Below are positions 1 to 7,404 of a stretch of 9,839 bases of DNA, piece after piece; within the stretch, counting starts at the first letter, position 1, and every line of letters begins with the position of its first letter. This stretch comes from Burkholderiales bacterium (lineage in GTDB: Bacteria > Pseudomonadota > Gammaproteobacteria > Burkholderiales > Burkholderiaceae_C), in NCBI GenBank assembly GCA_025354615.1, contig JANXMO010000514.1, positions 1 to 9,839 of the forward strand, read 5' to 3'. Under the pieces are notes generated by a model, which worked only from the letters and a program-made list of their open reading frames with translations, did no database searches and had not been told where the DNA came from. The position numbers and the translations under genes were made by a program.

Positions 1-106
1 TCATGCTCATTTTGACGTTGGCGATGTCGACGCCGCTGCCGTCACTCTTGACGCGCACTTTTACGTTGTAGTCAACCACCCGCTTGACCGGTACCAATAT
101 TTTCAT
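1..106 (-). CDS. etfB: Electron transfer flavoprotein beta subunit, N-terminal fragment (cut by window edge)
   Basis: The reverse strand from 106 encodes 35 residues beginning [19 protein letters not shown] and stays open to the window edge, so only the N-terminus is visible. The opening [11 protein letters not shown] strand and the following basic, Asp/Gly-rich stretch are what I recall of EtfB in Burkholderiales. The family forms a heterodimer with EtfA, binds AMP and helps hold FAD, and passes electrons from acyl-CoA and other dehydrogenases to ETF-ubiquinone oxidoreductase. The start is supported by an AGGAG ribosome binding site 8 bases upstream (115-119). The gene is divergent from murI with a gap of about 117 bases. 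etfA would be expected just outside the window; that is inference. Identification rests on a short segment, but the match is characteristic. Confidence 0.85.
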   Translation of the reverse strand, partial: MKILVPVKRVVDYNVKVRVKSDGSGVDIANVKMSM

Positions 107-114
107 GCGGAACG

Positions 115-119
115 CTCCT
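115..119 (-). promoter_or_regulatory. Ribosome binding site of etfB
   Basis: The minus strand reads AGGAG, with 8 bases between it and the etfB ATG at 106. This is a good Shine-Dalgarno match and fixes the start of the truncated gene. Confidence 0.7.
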
Positions 120-144
120 GCAACTGCACGGGGGGAACGAAATG

Positions 145-150
145 ATTCTA
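145..150 (-). promoter_or_regulatory. Candidate -10 box for etfB
   Basis: The minus strand reads TAGAAT at 150-145, five of six matches to the sigma-70 -10 consensus. It lies in the etfB/murI divergent gap about 38 bases before the etfB start. No convincing -35 is seen at the right distance, so this is only a candidate. Confidence 0.3.
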
Positions 151-186
151 GTGCGCCCCTGCCAGCGAAACACGTGCGCTCGTGAC

Positions 187-214
187 TTGCGCTGCCTCTG
201 GCCCGCGATAGACT
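187..214 (+). promoter_or_regulatory. Weak candidate promoter for murI
   Basis: TTGCGC (187-192) and TAGACT (209-214) are separated by 16 bases and precede murI. They match the sigma-70 consensus in three and four of six positions. A start site just after this would leave almost no leader before the ATG at 224, which would favour the in-frame ATG at 242. Low confidence. Confidence 0.2.
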
Positions 215-223
215 GCGCCCGCC

Positions 224-1069
224 ATGCCGCCCGCCCTTCATATGCCTGCTCGCTTTGTATCGCCCGGCAGCCACCCAGCGGGTGCTGCGCTGATTGGTGT
301 GTTCGACTCTGGTGTGGGAGGCCTTTCGGTACTGCGCGCTTTGCAGCGTGCCTTGCCAGACGCCGCCTGGCTTTATGTTGCCGACTGTGCGCATGCGCCT
401 TATGGTGAGCGCAGCACCGCCTATGTGGTCGAACGCTCAACGCGGATTGCGCAACATTTGTTCGAACAAGGTTGCAGCGGATTGGTGGTGGCCTGCAACA
501 CCGCGACCGCCATTGCGATCGACACTCTGCGTGAGCGCTGGCCGCAGCACCCTGTCGTGGGCGTGGAACCTGGATTGAAGCCGGCTGTTGTGGCCACGCG
601 CAACGGGCGCATCGGTGTGCTGGCCACGCCGGCAACGCTGGCCAGCACCCGTTACCGCAGCTTGATCGCAGCGCAACCCGCCCGGTTTCACATCGTGAAT
701 CGTCCCTGCCCTGACCTGGCCGGTTTGATCGAGCAAGGCGAGAGCGCTGAAGCGGCGCTGAGCCATGCGATTGCAAGCCACTGCACGGTTCTGCGCCAGG
801 AGGAGGTCGACACGGTGGTACTGGGCTGCACTCACTATGCCTTCGTCCGTCAAGCGATTGCGGCGCAAATGGGAAACGATGTGCACATCGTCGACACCGC
901 TGACGCTGTGGCGCAGCAGGCGGTGCGCCGCTTTGTCGGCTTGCCTGTGCACCCAGAGGCGCACGGCAGCACTTTGGTGCCAACGCAAGCCGATTCACAG
1001 ACCTTGAGACGCATGGCGGGCGCATGGTTGACCGACGGGCATGAAGTCAAAAAACCTGTTGTTTTGTGA
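224..1069 (+). CDS. murI: Glutamate racemase
   Basis: The enzyme interconverts L- and D-glutamate in the cytoplasm and supplies D-Glu for peptidoglycan. The 281-residue product carries the hallmarks of the cofactor-independent two-cysteine racemases: GVFDSGVGG at 25-33 (Asp28, Ser29), VACNTATA at 89-96 with the first catalytic cysteine Cys91, a conserved-region Glu in LIE (Glu170), and LGCTHY at 200-205 with the second catalytic cysteine Cys202 and His204. Length is normal for the family. No clear ribosome binding site precedes ATG 224; the in-frame ATG at 242 is an alternative and would remove six residues that are not conserved. Residues after about 245 form a variable tail. The gene stands between divergent etfB and co-directional cysB (gap of 157 bases), with no functional link to the sulfur genes apparent. 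Confidence 0.95.
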   Translation: MPPALHMPARFVSPGSHPAGAALIGVFDSGVGGLSVLRALQRALPDAAWLYVADCAHAPYGERSTAYVVERSTRIAQHLFEQGCSGLVVACNTATAIAIDTLRERWPQHPVVGVEPGLKPAVVATRNGRIGVLATPATLASTRYRSLIAAQPARFHIVNRPCPDLAGLIEQGESAEAALSHAIASHCTVLRQEEVDTVVLGCTHYAFVRQAIAAQMGNDVHIVDTADAVAQQAVRRFVGLPVHPEAHGSTLVPTQADSQTLRRMAGAWLTDGHEVKKPVVL

Positions 1070-1097
1070 AGCCCAGCACCCCGCTGTCCAGCTCCAT

Positions 1098-1109
1098 TTC
1101 CGCATAAGC
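1098..1109 (+). promoter_or_regulatory. Sulfur-gene upstream element, copy A (candidate CysB site upstream of cysB)
   Basis: TTCCGCATAAGC occurs here, 117 bases before the cysB start, in the same orientation as cysB. The match to copy C extends to 14 bases (ATTTCCGCATAAGC, from 1096). Identical 12-mers lie upstream of the CysP-like gene and sbp. After the word, copies A and B share TTG at +5 to +7 and a T-run from +10. Function as a CysB box (autoregulation) or promoter element is inference from position and repetition. Confidence 0.5.
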
Positions 1110-1196
1110 TCAGTTGGTTTTATCGTTTCAGGTCTTGAATTCCACCAGCACACTGCTGCTTTTAAAGCACTTGTCACCAAGCATTGAATGTTGGGT

Positions 1197-1213
1197 GCCG
1201 GGTGCGGCTTTTT
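1197..1213 (+). terminator. Weak hairpin with T-tract between murI and cysB (possible murI terminator or cysB leader attenuator)
   Basis: GCCG (1197-1200), loop GGTG, CGGC (1205-1208) and then TTTTT (1209-1213) form a short intrinsic-terminator-like structure. The stem has only four pairs, so it may be inefficient. It ends 13 bases before the cysB ATG. Any cysB transcript started further upstream must pass through it. Confidence 0.35.
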
Positions 1214-1226
1214 AATTTTGGACTGC

Positions 1227-2171
1227 ATGAATTTTCAACAACTGCGCTCGGTACGCGAGGCCATCCGCTGCGGCTTCAACCTGACGGAAGTCGCCCGTGT
1301 CCTGCATACCTCTCAACCCGGCGTCAGCCGACAGATTCGTGAATTGGAAGAAGAGCTGGGTGTTGAGCTGTTTGTCCGGGCTGGCAAGCGGTTGACCGAG
1401 TTGACACCCGTCGGCGCACTGATTGCACCCATCGTCGAACGCATGCTGGGTGACGCGGACAACTTGCGTTCCGCGGGCGCCGAATTCTCGCAACAGGCGA
1501 GCGGCCGGCTGTCGATTGCCGCCACCCACTCGCAGGCCCGTTACGCCCTGCCGGGCGCCGTGCGGGACTTCCGCGAACGCTATCCGCTCGTGACGCTGAA
1601 CCTGCATCAAGGCTCGCCCCGACAGGTGGCGCAAATGCTGCTGTCCGGCGAGGCCGACATCGGCATTGCTACCGAATCCCTGGCGCAATACGAGTCGCTC
1701 GTGGCCCTGCCCTGCTATCGGTGGACGCACAGTGTCGTCGTGCCGCCCGGCCATGCCTTGCTTGATGGCGAACCGTTGACGCTACAGCGGTTGGCGCAAT
1801 TTCCCATCATTACCTATGACGCCGGCTACACCGGCCGGCTGCACATCGACGAAGCGTTTGCCGCGGCCGGTATCAGCTTCGATCTGGTGCTGACGGCGAT
1901 GGACGCCGACGTGATCAAGACTTACGTCGAACTTGGTCTGGGTGTGGGCGTCGTGGCGTCGATTGCATTCGACGAGCAGCGGGACCATCAATTGCGAGCC
2001 GTCGACGCGGGCCATCTGTTCGCCGTCAACTTGACCAAATTGGCCATTCGCCGCGGCACTTTCCTGCGCAGCTACATCTATGACTTCATCGAAACGTTTG
2101 CATCGCCTTTGAAGCGCGACGTCGTGGAACGCGCGGTCGCACTTGCGCCCGGGGCGCCGGTCGAGTTGTAG
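1227..2171 (+). CDS. cysB: CysB-family LysR-type transcriptional regulator of sulfur assimilation
   Basis: The 314-residue product from ATG 1227 starts MNFQQLRSVREA, as CysB-type regulators do. An in-frame ATG at 1188 would add 13 residues encoded partly by the upstream hairpin and is unlikely. A winged helix-turn-helix lies at about 19-45 (NLTEVARVLHTSQPGVSRQI), followed by the LysR linker and a type 2 periplasmic-fold effector domain from about 92. The anion-contact residues reported for Klebsiella CysB, as I recall them, fall at the same numbers: Thr100, Gln103, Trp166 and Thr202 are present, and residue 102 is Ser rather than Thr. In enteric bacteria CysB activates sulfate, thiosulfate and sulfonate genes with N-acetylserine (or O-acetylserine) as inducer, antagonised by sulfide or thiosulfate. 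The gene is convergent with the cysTWA operon it probably controls. The ribosome binding site is weak (GGA four bases before ATG). It could be a paralogue such as Cbl or SsuR, which share the fold. Confidence 0.9.
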   Translation: MNFQQLRSVREAIRCGFNLTEVARVLHTSQPGVSRQIRELEEELGVELFVRAGKRLTELTPVGALIAPIVERMLGDADNLRSAGAEFSQQASGRLSIAATHSQARYALPGAVRDFRERYPLVTLNLHQGSPRQVAQMLLSGEADIGIATESLAQYESLVALPCYRWTHSVVVPPGHALLDGEPLTLQRLAQFPIITYDAGYTGRLHIDEAFAAAGISFDLVLTAMDADVIKTYVELGLGVGVVASIAFDEQRDHQLRAVDAGHLFAVNLTKLAIRRGTFLRSYIYDFIETFASPLKRDVVERAVALAPGAPVEL

Positions 2172-2180
2172 TGCGATGAA

Positions 2181-2214
2181 CAAAAAGGCGCACCCAGCCG
2201 AAGCCGGGCGCACC
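2181..2214 (-). terminator. Strong intrinsic terminator of the cysTWA operon
   Basis: On the minus strand a 12-pair stem (2214-2203 with 2198-2187, including three G-U pairs) is capped by a TTCG tetraloop closed by C-G, and followed at once by TTTTTG (2186-2181). It starts 3 bases after the cysA stop codon. On the plus strand the same hairpin follows the cysB stop by 15 bases but lacks a T-tract, so termination of cysB there would be weaker. Confidence 0.85.
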
Positions 2215-2216
2215 AT

Positions 2217-3293
2217 TCAAATCATCGCCGCCGGGTCTTCCTGAGTGCCGTGCAGTGACGACTGCCCGACCGTGAAGCGGGTCACACGGCGGGGCAGCAG
2301 ATGGACGGCGCTGCCGGTGCGCAGCCCCAGCCGATCACGCAGTGCCGCATAGTCGCTGCGCGGCATTTCAACATCCACATAACTGCCGTCGTCAACGCGC
2401 TTGAATTCGATGCGCGTTTGCGGCCCGACCGTCAGCGCCTGCGACAAGGTGACCGCCAAGCTACCTTCCTGGGCGCTGTCGATGATGTCGAGTTCGTGCG
2501 GGCGCACATAGCTGACTTCGGTTGACGGCGTGGTGCCACCAGGTGCATGGCCGAAACGCCCGTGGAACAGGTTCACATCGCCCAAAAACTGCAGCACGAA
2601 GGGCGTGGCGGGATGGTCATAGACTTGGTCCGGCGTGCCGTCTTGTTCGATGCGGCCGTGGTTCATCACGACCACGCGGTCGGCCACTTCCATCGCTTCG
2701 TCCTGGTCATGCGTCACGAACACACTGGTGATGTGCATTTCATCGTGCAGCCGGCGCAGCCAGCGGCGCAGTTCCTTGCGCACCTTGGCATCCAGGGCAC
2801 CGAAGGGTTCGTCAAGCAGCAGCACGCGCGGCTCGACGGCCAACGCACGGGCCAGGGCAATGCGCTGGCGCTGGCCGCCGGATAGCTGGTGCGGATAGCG
2901 GTCAGCCAGCCAGTCCAGCTGCACCAGCTTCAACAACTCGGTCACCTTGGCTTTGATGTGCGCCTCGCTTGGCCGCGTGCTGCGCGGACGCACTCTCAGG
3001 CCGAAGGCGACGTTTTCGAAAATACTCATGTGAGCGAACAGCGCGTAGTGCTGAAAAACGAAGCCCACGTGGCGTTCGCGCACGTCGTCGAACGTGGCGT
3101 CTTCACCGTGGAACAGCACCGAGCCGCTGTCAGGCCGCTCCAATCCAGCAATGATGCGCAGCAAAGAGGTTTTGCCCGAGCCCGACGGCCCGAGCAAGGC
3201 CACCAACTCGCCTGAAGCGATGTCCAGGTTCAAGTGGTCGCAGACGACGGTGCTGCCAAAGCGCTTGCTGAGGTTGCGAATTTCGATGCTCAT
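2217..3293 (-). CDS. cysA: Sulfate/thiosulfate ABC transporter ATP-binding protein CysA
   Basis: This is the cytoplasmic ATPase that drives sulfate and thiosulfate import through CysT and CysW. The 358-residue product has Walker A GPSGSGKT at 35-42, Q-loop Gln81, signature LSGGQ at 137-141, Walker B VLLLDE at 157-162 followed by the D-loop, and the switch His195. After about 240 comes a C-terminal TOBE-like regulatory domain (around 260-342, with [10 protein letters not shown]). [11 protein letters not shown] at 237-247 is typical of CysA. The start chosen, ATG 3293 ([13 protein letters not shown]), has GGAA 8 bases upstream. An upstream in-frame start at 3371 would run into cysW and add 26 unrelated residues. 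The gene is last in the operon, 28 bases after cysW, and is followed by a strong terminator. Confidence 0.95.
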   Translation of the reverse strand: MSIEIRNLSKRFGSTVVCDHLNLDIASGELVALLGPSGSGKTSLLRIIAGLERPDSGSVLFHGEDATFDDVRERHVGFVFQHYALFAHMSIFENVAFGLRVRPRSTRPSEAHIKAKVTELLKLVQLDWLADRYPHQLSGGQRQRIALARALAVEPRVLLLDEPFGALDAKVRKELRRWLRRLHDEMHITSVFVTHDQDEAMEVADRVVVMNHGRIEQDGTPDQVYDHPATPFVLQFLGDVNLFHGRFGHAPGGTTPSTEVSYVRPHELDIIDSAQEGSLAVTLSQALTVGPQTRIEFKRVDDGSYVDVEMPRSDYAALRDRLGLRTGSAVHLLPRRVTRFTVGQSSLHGTQEDPAAMI

Positions 3294-3321
3294 GCGCGGG
3301 GTTCCAACTTCATTGAGATTT

Positions 3322-4236
3322 TTACGCGGCTGCCAACGGCTGGGCAGCGGCCTTTTTCTGATGTTTGACACGCTGCTCGACCAGGTACTTCAGCACCAGC
3401 GTCACCAGCGCCAAACCCGCGAGCAAAGACGCCACGGCAAACGCCGCTGCAAACTGGTATTCGTTGTAAAGAATTTCGATGTGCAGCGGCATGGTGTTGG
3501 TTTGCCCGCGGATGTGGCCGGACACGACGCTGACCGCGCCGAATTCACCCATCGCGCGCGCATTGCACAAGATGACGCCATACAGCAGAGCCCATTTCAC
3601 ATTGGGCAAAGTCACCCGCCAGAACATTTGCCAGCCGGAGGCGCCCAGCACGCGAGCGGCTTCTTCCTGCTCCGGCCCTTGCGCCTGCATCAGCGGAATC
3701 AACTCGCGCGCCACAAAGGGGAACGTCACGAAAACGGTGGCCAGCACGATACCGGGAAGCGCAAAAATGACCTTCACATCATGGTCGCGAAGGCTTTCAC
3801 CAAACCAGCCTTGCAAGCCAAAAATCAGCACGTAAATCAGCCCGGCGATCACAGGGGACACTGAAAACGGCAGGTCGATCAAGGTCAACAACACGTTTTT
3901 GCCATGGAAGTCGAACTTAGCGATGCACCAGGCTGCCGCCACACCGAACACCAGGTTCAACGGCACCGACACGGCAGCAGCGATCACGGTCAAACGGATG
4001 GCTAACAGGGCATCCGGGTCGACCAACGCCGCGAGGTAGACGTCCACGCCCTTTTTAAAGGCCTCGTAGAACACTGCCACCAACGGGACGAAGAGGAAGA
4101 AGCTGAGGAACAGCAGCGCCACCGCGATCAAGCTGCGGCGCACCCAGGCCGGCTCATCGGTGGCCGCCTGCAGCGAGCGAGGCGCTACTCCCGGATGCAG
4201 CGGAACAGTTGGCATGGCTGGCACGGCGTTCCTCAT
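3322..4236 (-). CDS. cysW: Sulfate/thiosulfate ABC transporter permease CysW
   Basis: This is the second inner-membrane permease of the sulfate importer and pairs with CysT. From ATG 4236 it has 304 residues, with hydrophobic segments near 36-58, 80-104, 122-142, 160-177, 214-226 and 260-284. The EAA loop that docks on CysA lies at about 191-212 ([20 protein letters not shown]), followed by [18 protein letters not shown], typical of CysW. The chosen ATG overlaps the cysT stop in an ATGA junction, the usual sign of translational coupling. A GTG at 4260 would add eight residues inside the end of cysT and has no ribosome binding site. The roughly 30-residue cytoplasmic N-terminus is Pro/Ala-rich, and the C-terminus ends in a Lys- then Ala-rich tail. 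Confidence 0.93.
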   Translation of the reverse strand: MRNAVPAMPTVPLHPGVAPRSLQAATDEPAWVRRSLIAVALLFLSFFLFVPLVAVFYEAFKKGVDVYLAALVDPDALLAIRLTVIAAAVSVPLNLVFGVAAAWCIAKFDFHGKNVLLTLIDLPFSVSPVIAGLIYVLIFGLQGWFGESLRDHDVKVIFALPGIVLATVFVTFPFVARELIPLMQAQGPEQEEAARVLGASGWQMFWRVTLPNVKWALLYGVILCNARAMGEFGAVSVVSGHIRGQTNTMPLHIEILYNEYQFAAAFAVASLLAGLALVTLVLKYLVEQRVKHQKKAAAQPLAAA

Positions 4237-5075
4237 CGGCCTTGGCGCTTGCGCGTCCACGCTTGCAGCAGGTTGATGCCGAGCAGCACGACAAAGGCGC
4301 TGACCAGCAGCACCACGGCGATGGCGGTGGCACCGGCATAGTCATACTGCTCCAGCTTGGTGATGATCAGCAGCGGGGTGATTTCCGACACCATGGGCAT
4401 GTTGCCGGCAATGAAGATCACCGAGCCGTATTCGCCCAGCGCACGTGCAAAGGCCAGGGCAAATCCAGTCAACAATGCCGGCGTCAAAATGGGAAAAATC
4501 AGCCGGGTGAAGGTTTGCCAGCGCGTGGCGCCGAGTGTGGCCGCAGCCTCTTCGAGTTCTTTTTGCATGTCCTCGAGCACCGGCTGCAAGGTGCGCACCA
4601 CAAAAGGCAGGCCAATGAAAGTCAGCGCGACGAACACGCCCAGCGGCGTGTAAGACACCTTGATGCCCGCCAGCGCCAGGTATTGGCCGATCCAGCCGTT
4701 GCTGGCATAAAGCGCTGTCAAGGCAATGCCGGCAACCGCCGTGGGCAGTGCAAAGGGCAAATCCACCAACGCATCCACCAGCCGCTTGAAGGGAAATTCA
4801 TAGCGCACCAGCACCCACGCCACCACCAATCCGAAGAAGGCGTTGACGACGGCTGCCGCCAACGAAGCGCCAAAGGTCAGCCGGTAGGACGCCACCACGC
4901 GTGGCGACGTCACGGCGGCCCAGAACGCCGGCCAGCTCATGGTGAAGGTCTTCAGGAAAGCGGCTGACAACGGAATCAGCACGATGAAGCAGAGGTACAG
5001 CAGCGTGAAGCCCAGCGCCAAATCGAAGCCGGGCAGCACGCTGTGCCGTTTCAAAAGCACGCGCGAAAACAGCAT
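4233..5075 (-). CDS. cysT: Sulfate/thiosulfate ABC transporter permease CysT (CysU)
   Basis: This is the first inner-membrane permease of the sulfate importer. It has 280 residues, the normal length, beginning [17 protein letters not shown] with a first membrane segment at about 19-41. Further segments lie near 65-90, 105-124, 144-163, 197-215 and 248-270. The EAA loop is at about 175-196 ([20 protein letters not shown]), and the following [17 protein letters not shown] is characteristic of CysT. The start lies 9 bases after the stop of the CysP-like gene and the stop overlaps the cysW start in ATGA, so the genes form one operon. The ribosome binding site within the upstream 3' end is poor, which fits translational coupling. 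Confidence 0.95.
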   Translation of the reverse strand: MLFSRVLLKRHSVLPGFDLALGFTLLYLCFIVLIPLSAAFLKTFTMSWPAFWAAVTSPRVVASYRLTFGASLAAAVVNAFFGLVVAWVLVRYEFPFKRLVDALVDLPFALPTAVAGIALTALYASNGWIGQYLALAGIKVSYTPLGVFVALTFIGLPFVVRTLQPVLEDMQKELEEAAATLGATRWQTFTRLIFPILTPALLTGFALAFARALGEYGSVIFIAGNMPMVSEITPLLIITKLEQYDYAGATAIAVVLLVSAFVVLLGINLLQAWTRKRQGR

Positions 5076-5084
5076 GGCCCGCTT

Positions 5085-6143
5085 TCAGCGCCTGCCGGCG
5101 GCGAAAATCTGGTCGTACACGCCACCGTCATCGAAGTGCGTTTTCTGCGCCTGTTTCCAGCCGCCGAACAGCTCGTCAACAGTGAACAGCTGCACTTTTG
5201 GAAACGACTTGGCAAAGGCAGCCAGCACCTTGGCCGACCGCGGCCGCAAGTGATGGCGGGCCGCCAAGGTTTGCGCTTCATCGGACCACAGGTATTTGAG
5301 ATAGGCCTCGGCCACCGTGCGCGTGCCTTTTTTGTCGACCACCTTGTCGACCACAGTCACCGGGTTCTCCGCCAGAATGCTCCAGGCGGGATACACCGCT
5401 TCAAAGTTGTCGCCGAACTCGCGGCTGATCAGCGGCACTTCGCTCTCAAAAGTCGCCAGTGCATCGCCGATGCCGCGCTGCGCAAAGGTGGTGGTGGCGG
5501 CGCGGCCGCCGCCATCGAACACCGGAACGTTGGCAAAAATGCGGCGCACCAAGGCTTGCGCCGCCATTGGGTTGACGCCTTTTTTGAGCGCCGCGCCCCA
5601 CGCCGCCAGATAGGTGTAACGCCCGTTTCCCGACGTTTTCGGGTTGGGAATGACCACCGACACCCCGGCGCGGCCCAGATCGTCCCAATCGCGTATTTGC
5701 TTGGGGTTGCCCTTTTTCACCAGAATGACCGACGTTGAAGTGGTCGGCGCGCTGTTGTTGGGCAGGCGTTGCGCCCAATTCGCCGGGACCATGTTCGCCC
5801 GGTCGTGCAGCACATCGATGTCGTTGGCCTGGTTCATGGTGACCACGTCGGCCTCAAGACCGTCGGCCACACTGCGGGCCTGTTTGCTCGAGCCGCCATG
5901 CGACTGATTCAATGTGACGACTTCGCCAGTCGTTTTTTTCCAATACACCGCAAACAGCGCGTTGTACTCTTTGTAGAACTCGCGGGACACGTCATAGCTG
6001 ACGTTGAGCAACGAGACGGCGCTCGCCGCACGGGCTGCCGCAAAGGGACCGGCCAGGCCCGCAGCAGCCATCAAAACCAAGCCTTCACGGCGGCGAACGC
6101 CGCCTGGCGAATTCAACAGGTGAACAAGCGGATGGGAAGACAT
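5085..6143 (-). CDS. cysP: Sulfate/thiosulfate-binding periplasmic protein, CysP-like
   Basis: This 352-residue solute-binding protein presumably delivers thiosulfate and/or sulfate to CysTWA. It resembles its neighbour Sbp throughout ([35 protein letters not shown]). At several diagnostic positions it instead follows Escherichia coli CysP as I recall it: TMNQANDID..LHD at 102-113, NPKTSGNGRYTYLAAWGAA at 167-185, FESEV at 232-236, and a C-terminal AAGRR. The N-terminus has three arginines (17-19), a hydrophobic stretch at about 21-36 and ARA at 37-39, consistent with export; the pattern RREGLVL resembles a Tat signal. Only a weak GGA precedes ATG 6143, and an in-frame TAG 33 bases upstream blocks extension. 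A perfect-looking AGGAGGG lies at 6184-6190, too far upstream to serve this start. Assignment to the thiosulfate subtype is inference; the family call is firm. Confidence 0.88.
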   Translation of the reverse strand: MSSHPLVHLLNSPGGVRRREGLVLMAAAGLAGPFAAARAASAVSLLNVSYDVSREFYKEYNALFAVYWKKTTGEVVTLNQSHGGSSKQARSVADGLEADVVTMNQANDIDVLHDRANMVPANWAQRLPNNSAPTTSTSVILVKKGNPKQIRDWDDLGRAGVSVVIPNPKTSGNGRYTYLAAWGAALKKGVNPMAAQALVRRIFANVPVFDGGGRAATTTFAQRGIGDALATFESEVPLISREFGDNFEAVYPAWSILAENPVTVVDKVVDKKGTRTVAEAYLKYLWSDEAQTLAARHHLRPRSAKVLAAFAKSFPKVQLFTVDELFGGWKQAQKTHFDDGGVYDQIFAAGRR

Positions 6144-6218
6144 GGCACAGGTTCCAAAAGCGGCGGGCCTGCGATGCTAACCACCCTCCTGAGTTGCAAG
6201 GCTACAAAATTCAAGCTT

Positions 6219-6230
6219 GCTTATGCGGAA
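6219..6230 (-). promoter_or_regulatory. Sulfur-gene upstream element, copy B (candidate CysB site upstream of the CysP-like gene)
   Basis: The minus strand reads TTCCGCATAAGC from 6230 to 6219, 75 bases before the CysP-like start, then AAGCTTGAATTTTG. The word overlaps the promoter-distal perfect inverted repeat at 6225-6250. Identical words precede cysB and sbp in the same relative orientation. Together with the intergenic gap it suggests that a separate promoter serves the cysP-cysTWA genes in addition to read-through from sbp. Confidence 0.5.
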
Positions 6231-6250
6231 TTCGAGGATACGAATTCCGC
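6225..6250. repeat. Perfect 10-bp inverted repeat with 6-base spacer between the two binding-protein genes
   Basis: GCGGAATTCG (6225-6234), spacer AGGATA, CGAATTCCGC (6241-6250). In RNA it forms a 10-pair hairpin starting 8 bases after the sbp stop codon. No T-tract follows on either strand, so it is not a standard terminator. It may stabilise the 3' end of an sbp message, or act as a protein-binding dyad since one arm overlaps element copy B. Confidence 0.75.
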
Positions 6251-6258
6251 TGCTCCGT

Positions 6259-7284
6259 TTACTTCCGGGTGTAGATCTGGTCGAACACACCGCCGTCCGC
6301 AAAATGGGTTTTCTGTGCCTTGGTCCAGCCGCCGAACAGGTCGTCAATCGTGAACAGTTGAATCGCCGGAAACTGCTTGGCGTAACGGGCACCCACCGCG
6401 GCATCGATCGGCCGATAGAAATTGCGTGCCGCAATCTCCTGCCCTTCGCTGCTGTAGAGGTATTCGAGATAGGCCTGTGCCACTGAGCGGGTACCGCGCT
6501 TGTCGACCACCTTGTCGATCAGCGCCACGGGCGGCTCCGCCAGGATGCTGGTCGGCGGGTAGACGATGTCGAATTTGTCGGCACCAAATTCCTTCAAGGC
6601 CAGGTGTGCTTCGTTTTCCCACGCCAGCAACACGTCGCCCACGCCGCGTTCAGCAAACGTGGTGGTGGAGCCGCGGGCACCGGAATCGAGCACCGGCACG
6701 TTGGCGTAAAGCTTGCCGATGAACTCACGCGCTTTGGCGTCGGCTTGCAGGCTCGCAGCGCCGGCCTGCTTCAATGCCCAACCGTAAGCTGCCAAGTAAC
6801 CCCAGCGTGCACCGCCTGAGGTTTTCGGGTTCGCGGTGATGACCGACACCCCCGGCTTGATCAAATCCCCCCAGTCCTTGATGCCTTTGGGATTGCCTTT
6901 GCGCACCAGGAAAATATAGGTCGAGGTGTAAGGCGAGCTGTTGTGCTTGAGTCGCTTTTGCCAATCGGAAGGCAACACTTTGGCGCGTTCAGCAATTTCA
7001 TCGATGTCGTAGGCCAATGCCAGCGTGGCCACATTGGCGTCAATGCCATCAATGATCGAGCGCGCCTGCTTGCCCGAGCCACCATGGGACTGCTTGACCG
7101 TTACGGTGTCGCCGGTTTTAGCTTTCCAGTATTTGGCGAAGGCGGCGTTGTAGTCCTGGTAAAGCTCACGTGTGGGGTCGTAGCTGACGTTGAGCAGACT
7201 GACATCTTTGGCCTGTGAAACGCCGGCGGCAAGTGCCATGACCGTGAGTGCGGCCAAGTGGCGCAGAAAGCGAAATTCATGCAT
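6259..7284 (-). CDS. sbp: Sulfate-binding periplasmic protein Sbp
   Basis: This is the periplasmic receptor that binds sulfate and passes it to CysTWA. It has 341 residues from ATG 7284. The signal peptide has Arg at 4 and 8, a hydrophobic core at about 9-22 and a likely cleavage after SQA (23-25), giving mature [17 protein letters not shown], nearly the start of mature enteric Sbp as I recall it. Family motifs are [12 protein letters not shown] (65-76), LALAYDID (88-95), [19 protein letters not shown] (117-135), [17 protein letters not shown] (152-168), [19 protein letters not shown] (199-217) and AWENEA (221-226). These match Sbp rather than CysP. An in-frame start at 7371 would add 29 residues with no signal-peptide logic and is rejected. 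The ribosome binding site is poor. A 110-bp gap separates it from ssuB and holds element copy C; 115 bp separate it from the CysP-like gene. Confidence 0.94.
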   Translation of the reverse strand: MHEFRFLRHLAALTVMALAAGVSQAKDVSLLNVSYDPTRELYQDYNAAFAKYWKAKTGDTVTVKQSHGGSGKQARSIIDGIDANVATLALAYDIDEIAERAKVLPSDWQKRLKHNSSPYTSTYIFLVRKGNPKGIKDWGDLIKPGVSVITANPKTSGGARWGYLAAYGWALKQAGAASLQADAKAREFIGKLYANVPVLDSGARGSTTTFAERGVGDVLLAWENEAHLALKEFGADKFDIVYPPTSILAEPPVALIDKVVDKRGTRSVAQAYLEYLYSSEGQEIAARNFYRPIDAAVGARYAKQFPAIQLFTIDDLFGGWTKAQKTHFADGGVFDQIYTRK

Positions 7285-7339
7285 GGAAAAGAAACTTTCT
7301 GAGTAAAAAAGACGTTTGAAAATCGGTTGAGGAACACCG

Positions 7340-7367
7340 CTACGCCATCGTAGGCAGGGGCGCGCCC
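7340..7367 (-). other. Two adjacent small dyads in the sbp leader
   Basis: CTACG-ATGG-CGTAG (7353-7340 on the minus strand) is a perfect five-pair hairpin. GGGCGCGCCC (7358-7367) beside it is a perfect 10-base palindrome. They lie between the ssuB stop and the sbp start without a following T-tract. They could be structure in the sbp leader or at the ssu operon end; no function is evident. Confidence 0.35.
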
Positions 7368-7392
7368 GCAACCAACGATCAATTCAGCCCAT

Positions 7393-7404
7393 GCTTATGC
7401 GGAA
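7393..7404 (-). promoter_or_regulatory. Sulfur-gene upstream element, copy C (candidate CysB site upstream of sbp, overlapping the ssuB stop)
   Basis: The minus strand reads TTCCGCATAAGC from 7404 to 7393, 108 bases before the sbp start. It shares 14 bases (with the preceding AT) with copy A. The TAA of ssuB (7397-7395) lies inside it, so the element overlaps coding sequence. It is followed by CTGAATT, close to TTGAATT after copy B with a one-base shift. Regulatory function is inferred. Confidence 0.5.

Noticed and set aside
72..1025. 317-residue open frame on the minus strand across murI
   Set aside because: It is antisense to a clear glutamate racemase, is Arg/Ala/Ser-rich with low-information composition, shows no domain, and arises from the GC-rich codon pattern of murI.
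1188..1226. Longer cysB start at ATG 1188
   Set aside because: It would add MLGAGCGFLILDC translated through the GCCG/CGGC hairpin and T-tract. CysB proteins begin MNFQQLR, and the pocket residue numbering fits the start at 1227.
2187..2214. GGCGCACC direct repeat between cysB and cysA
   Set aside because: The two copies are the arms of the terminator stem made similar by G-U pairing; no separate repeat element is needed.
3094..3864. 256-residue plus-strand open frame across cysA and cysW
   Set aside because: It spans two confirmed genes in antisense, is rich in His, Gln and Arg with no family resemblance, and has no ribosome binding site or promoter context.
4237..4260. GTG start for cysW at 4260
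   Set aside because: There is no ribosome binding site, and it gives a 28-base overlap with cysT. The ATGA junction at 4233-4236 is the more usual arrangement; the longer form is not strictly excluded.
6184..6190. AGGAGGG on the minus strand as a ribosome binding site for a short leader peptide before the CysP-like gene
   Set aside because: No ATG, GTG or TTG lies at a usable distance downstream, and the frame of the CysP-like gene has a stop (TAG) just after it. Probably chance.
7285..7371. N-terminal extension of sbp from 7371
   Set aside because: The extra 29 residues would precede a complete signal peptide and come from the leader dyads; the mature-start spacing fits ATG 7284.
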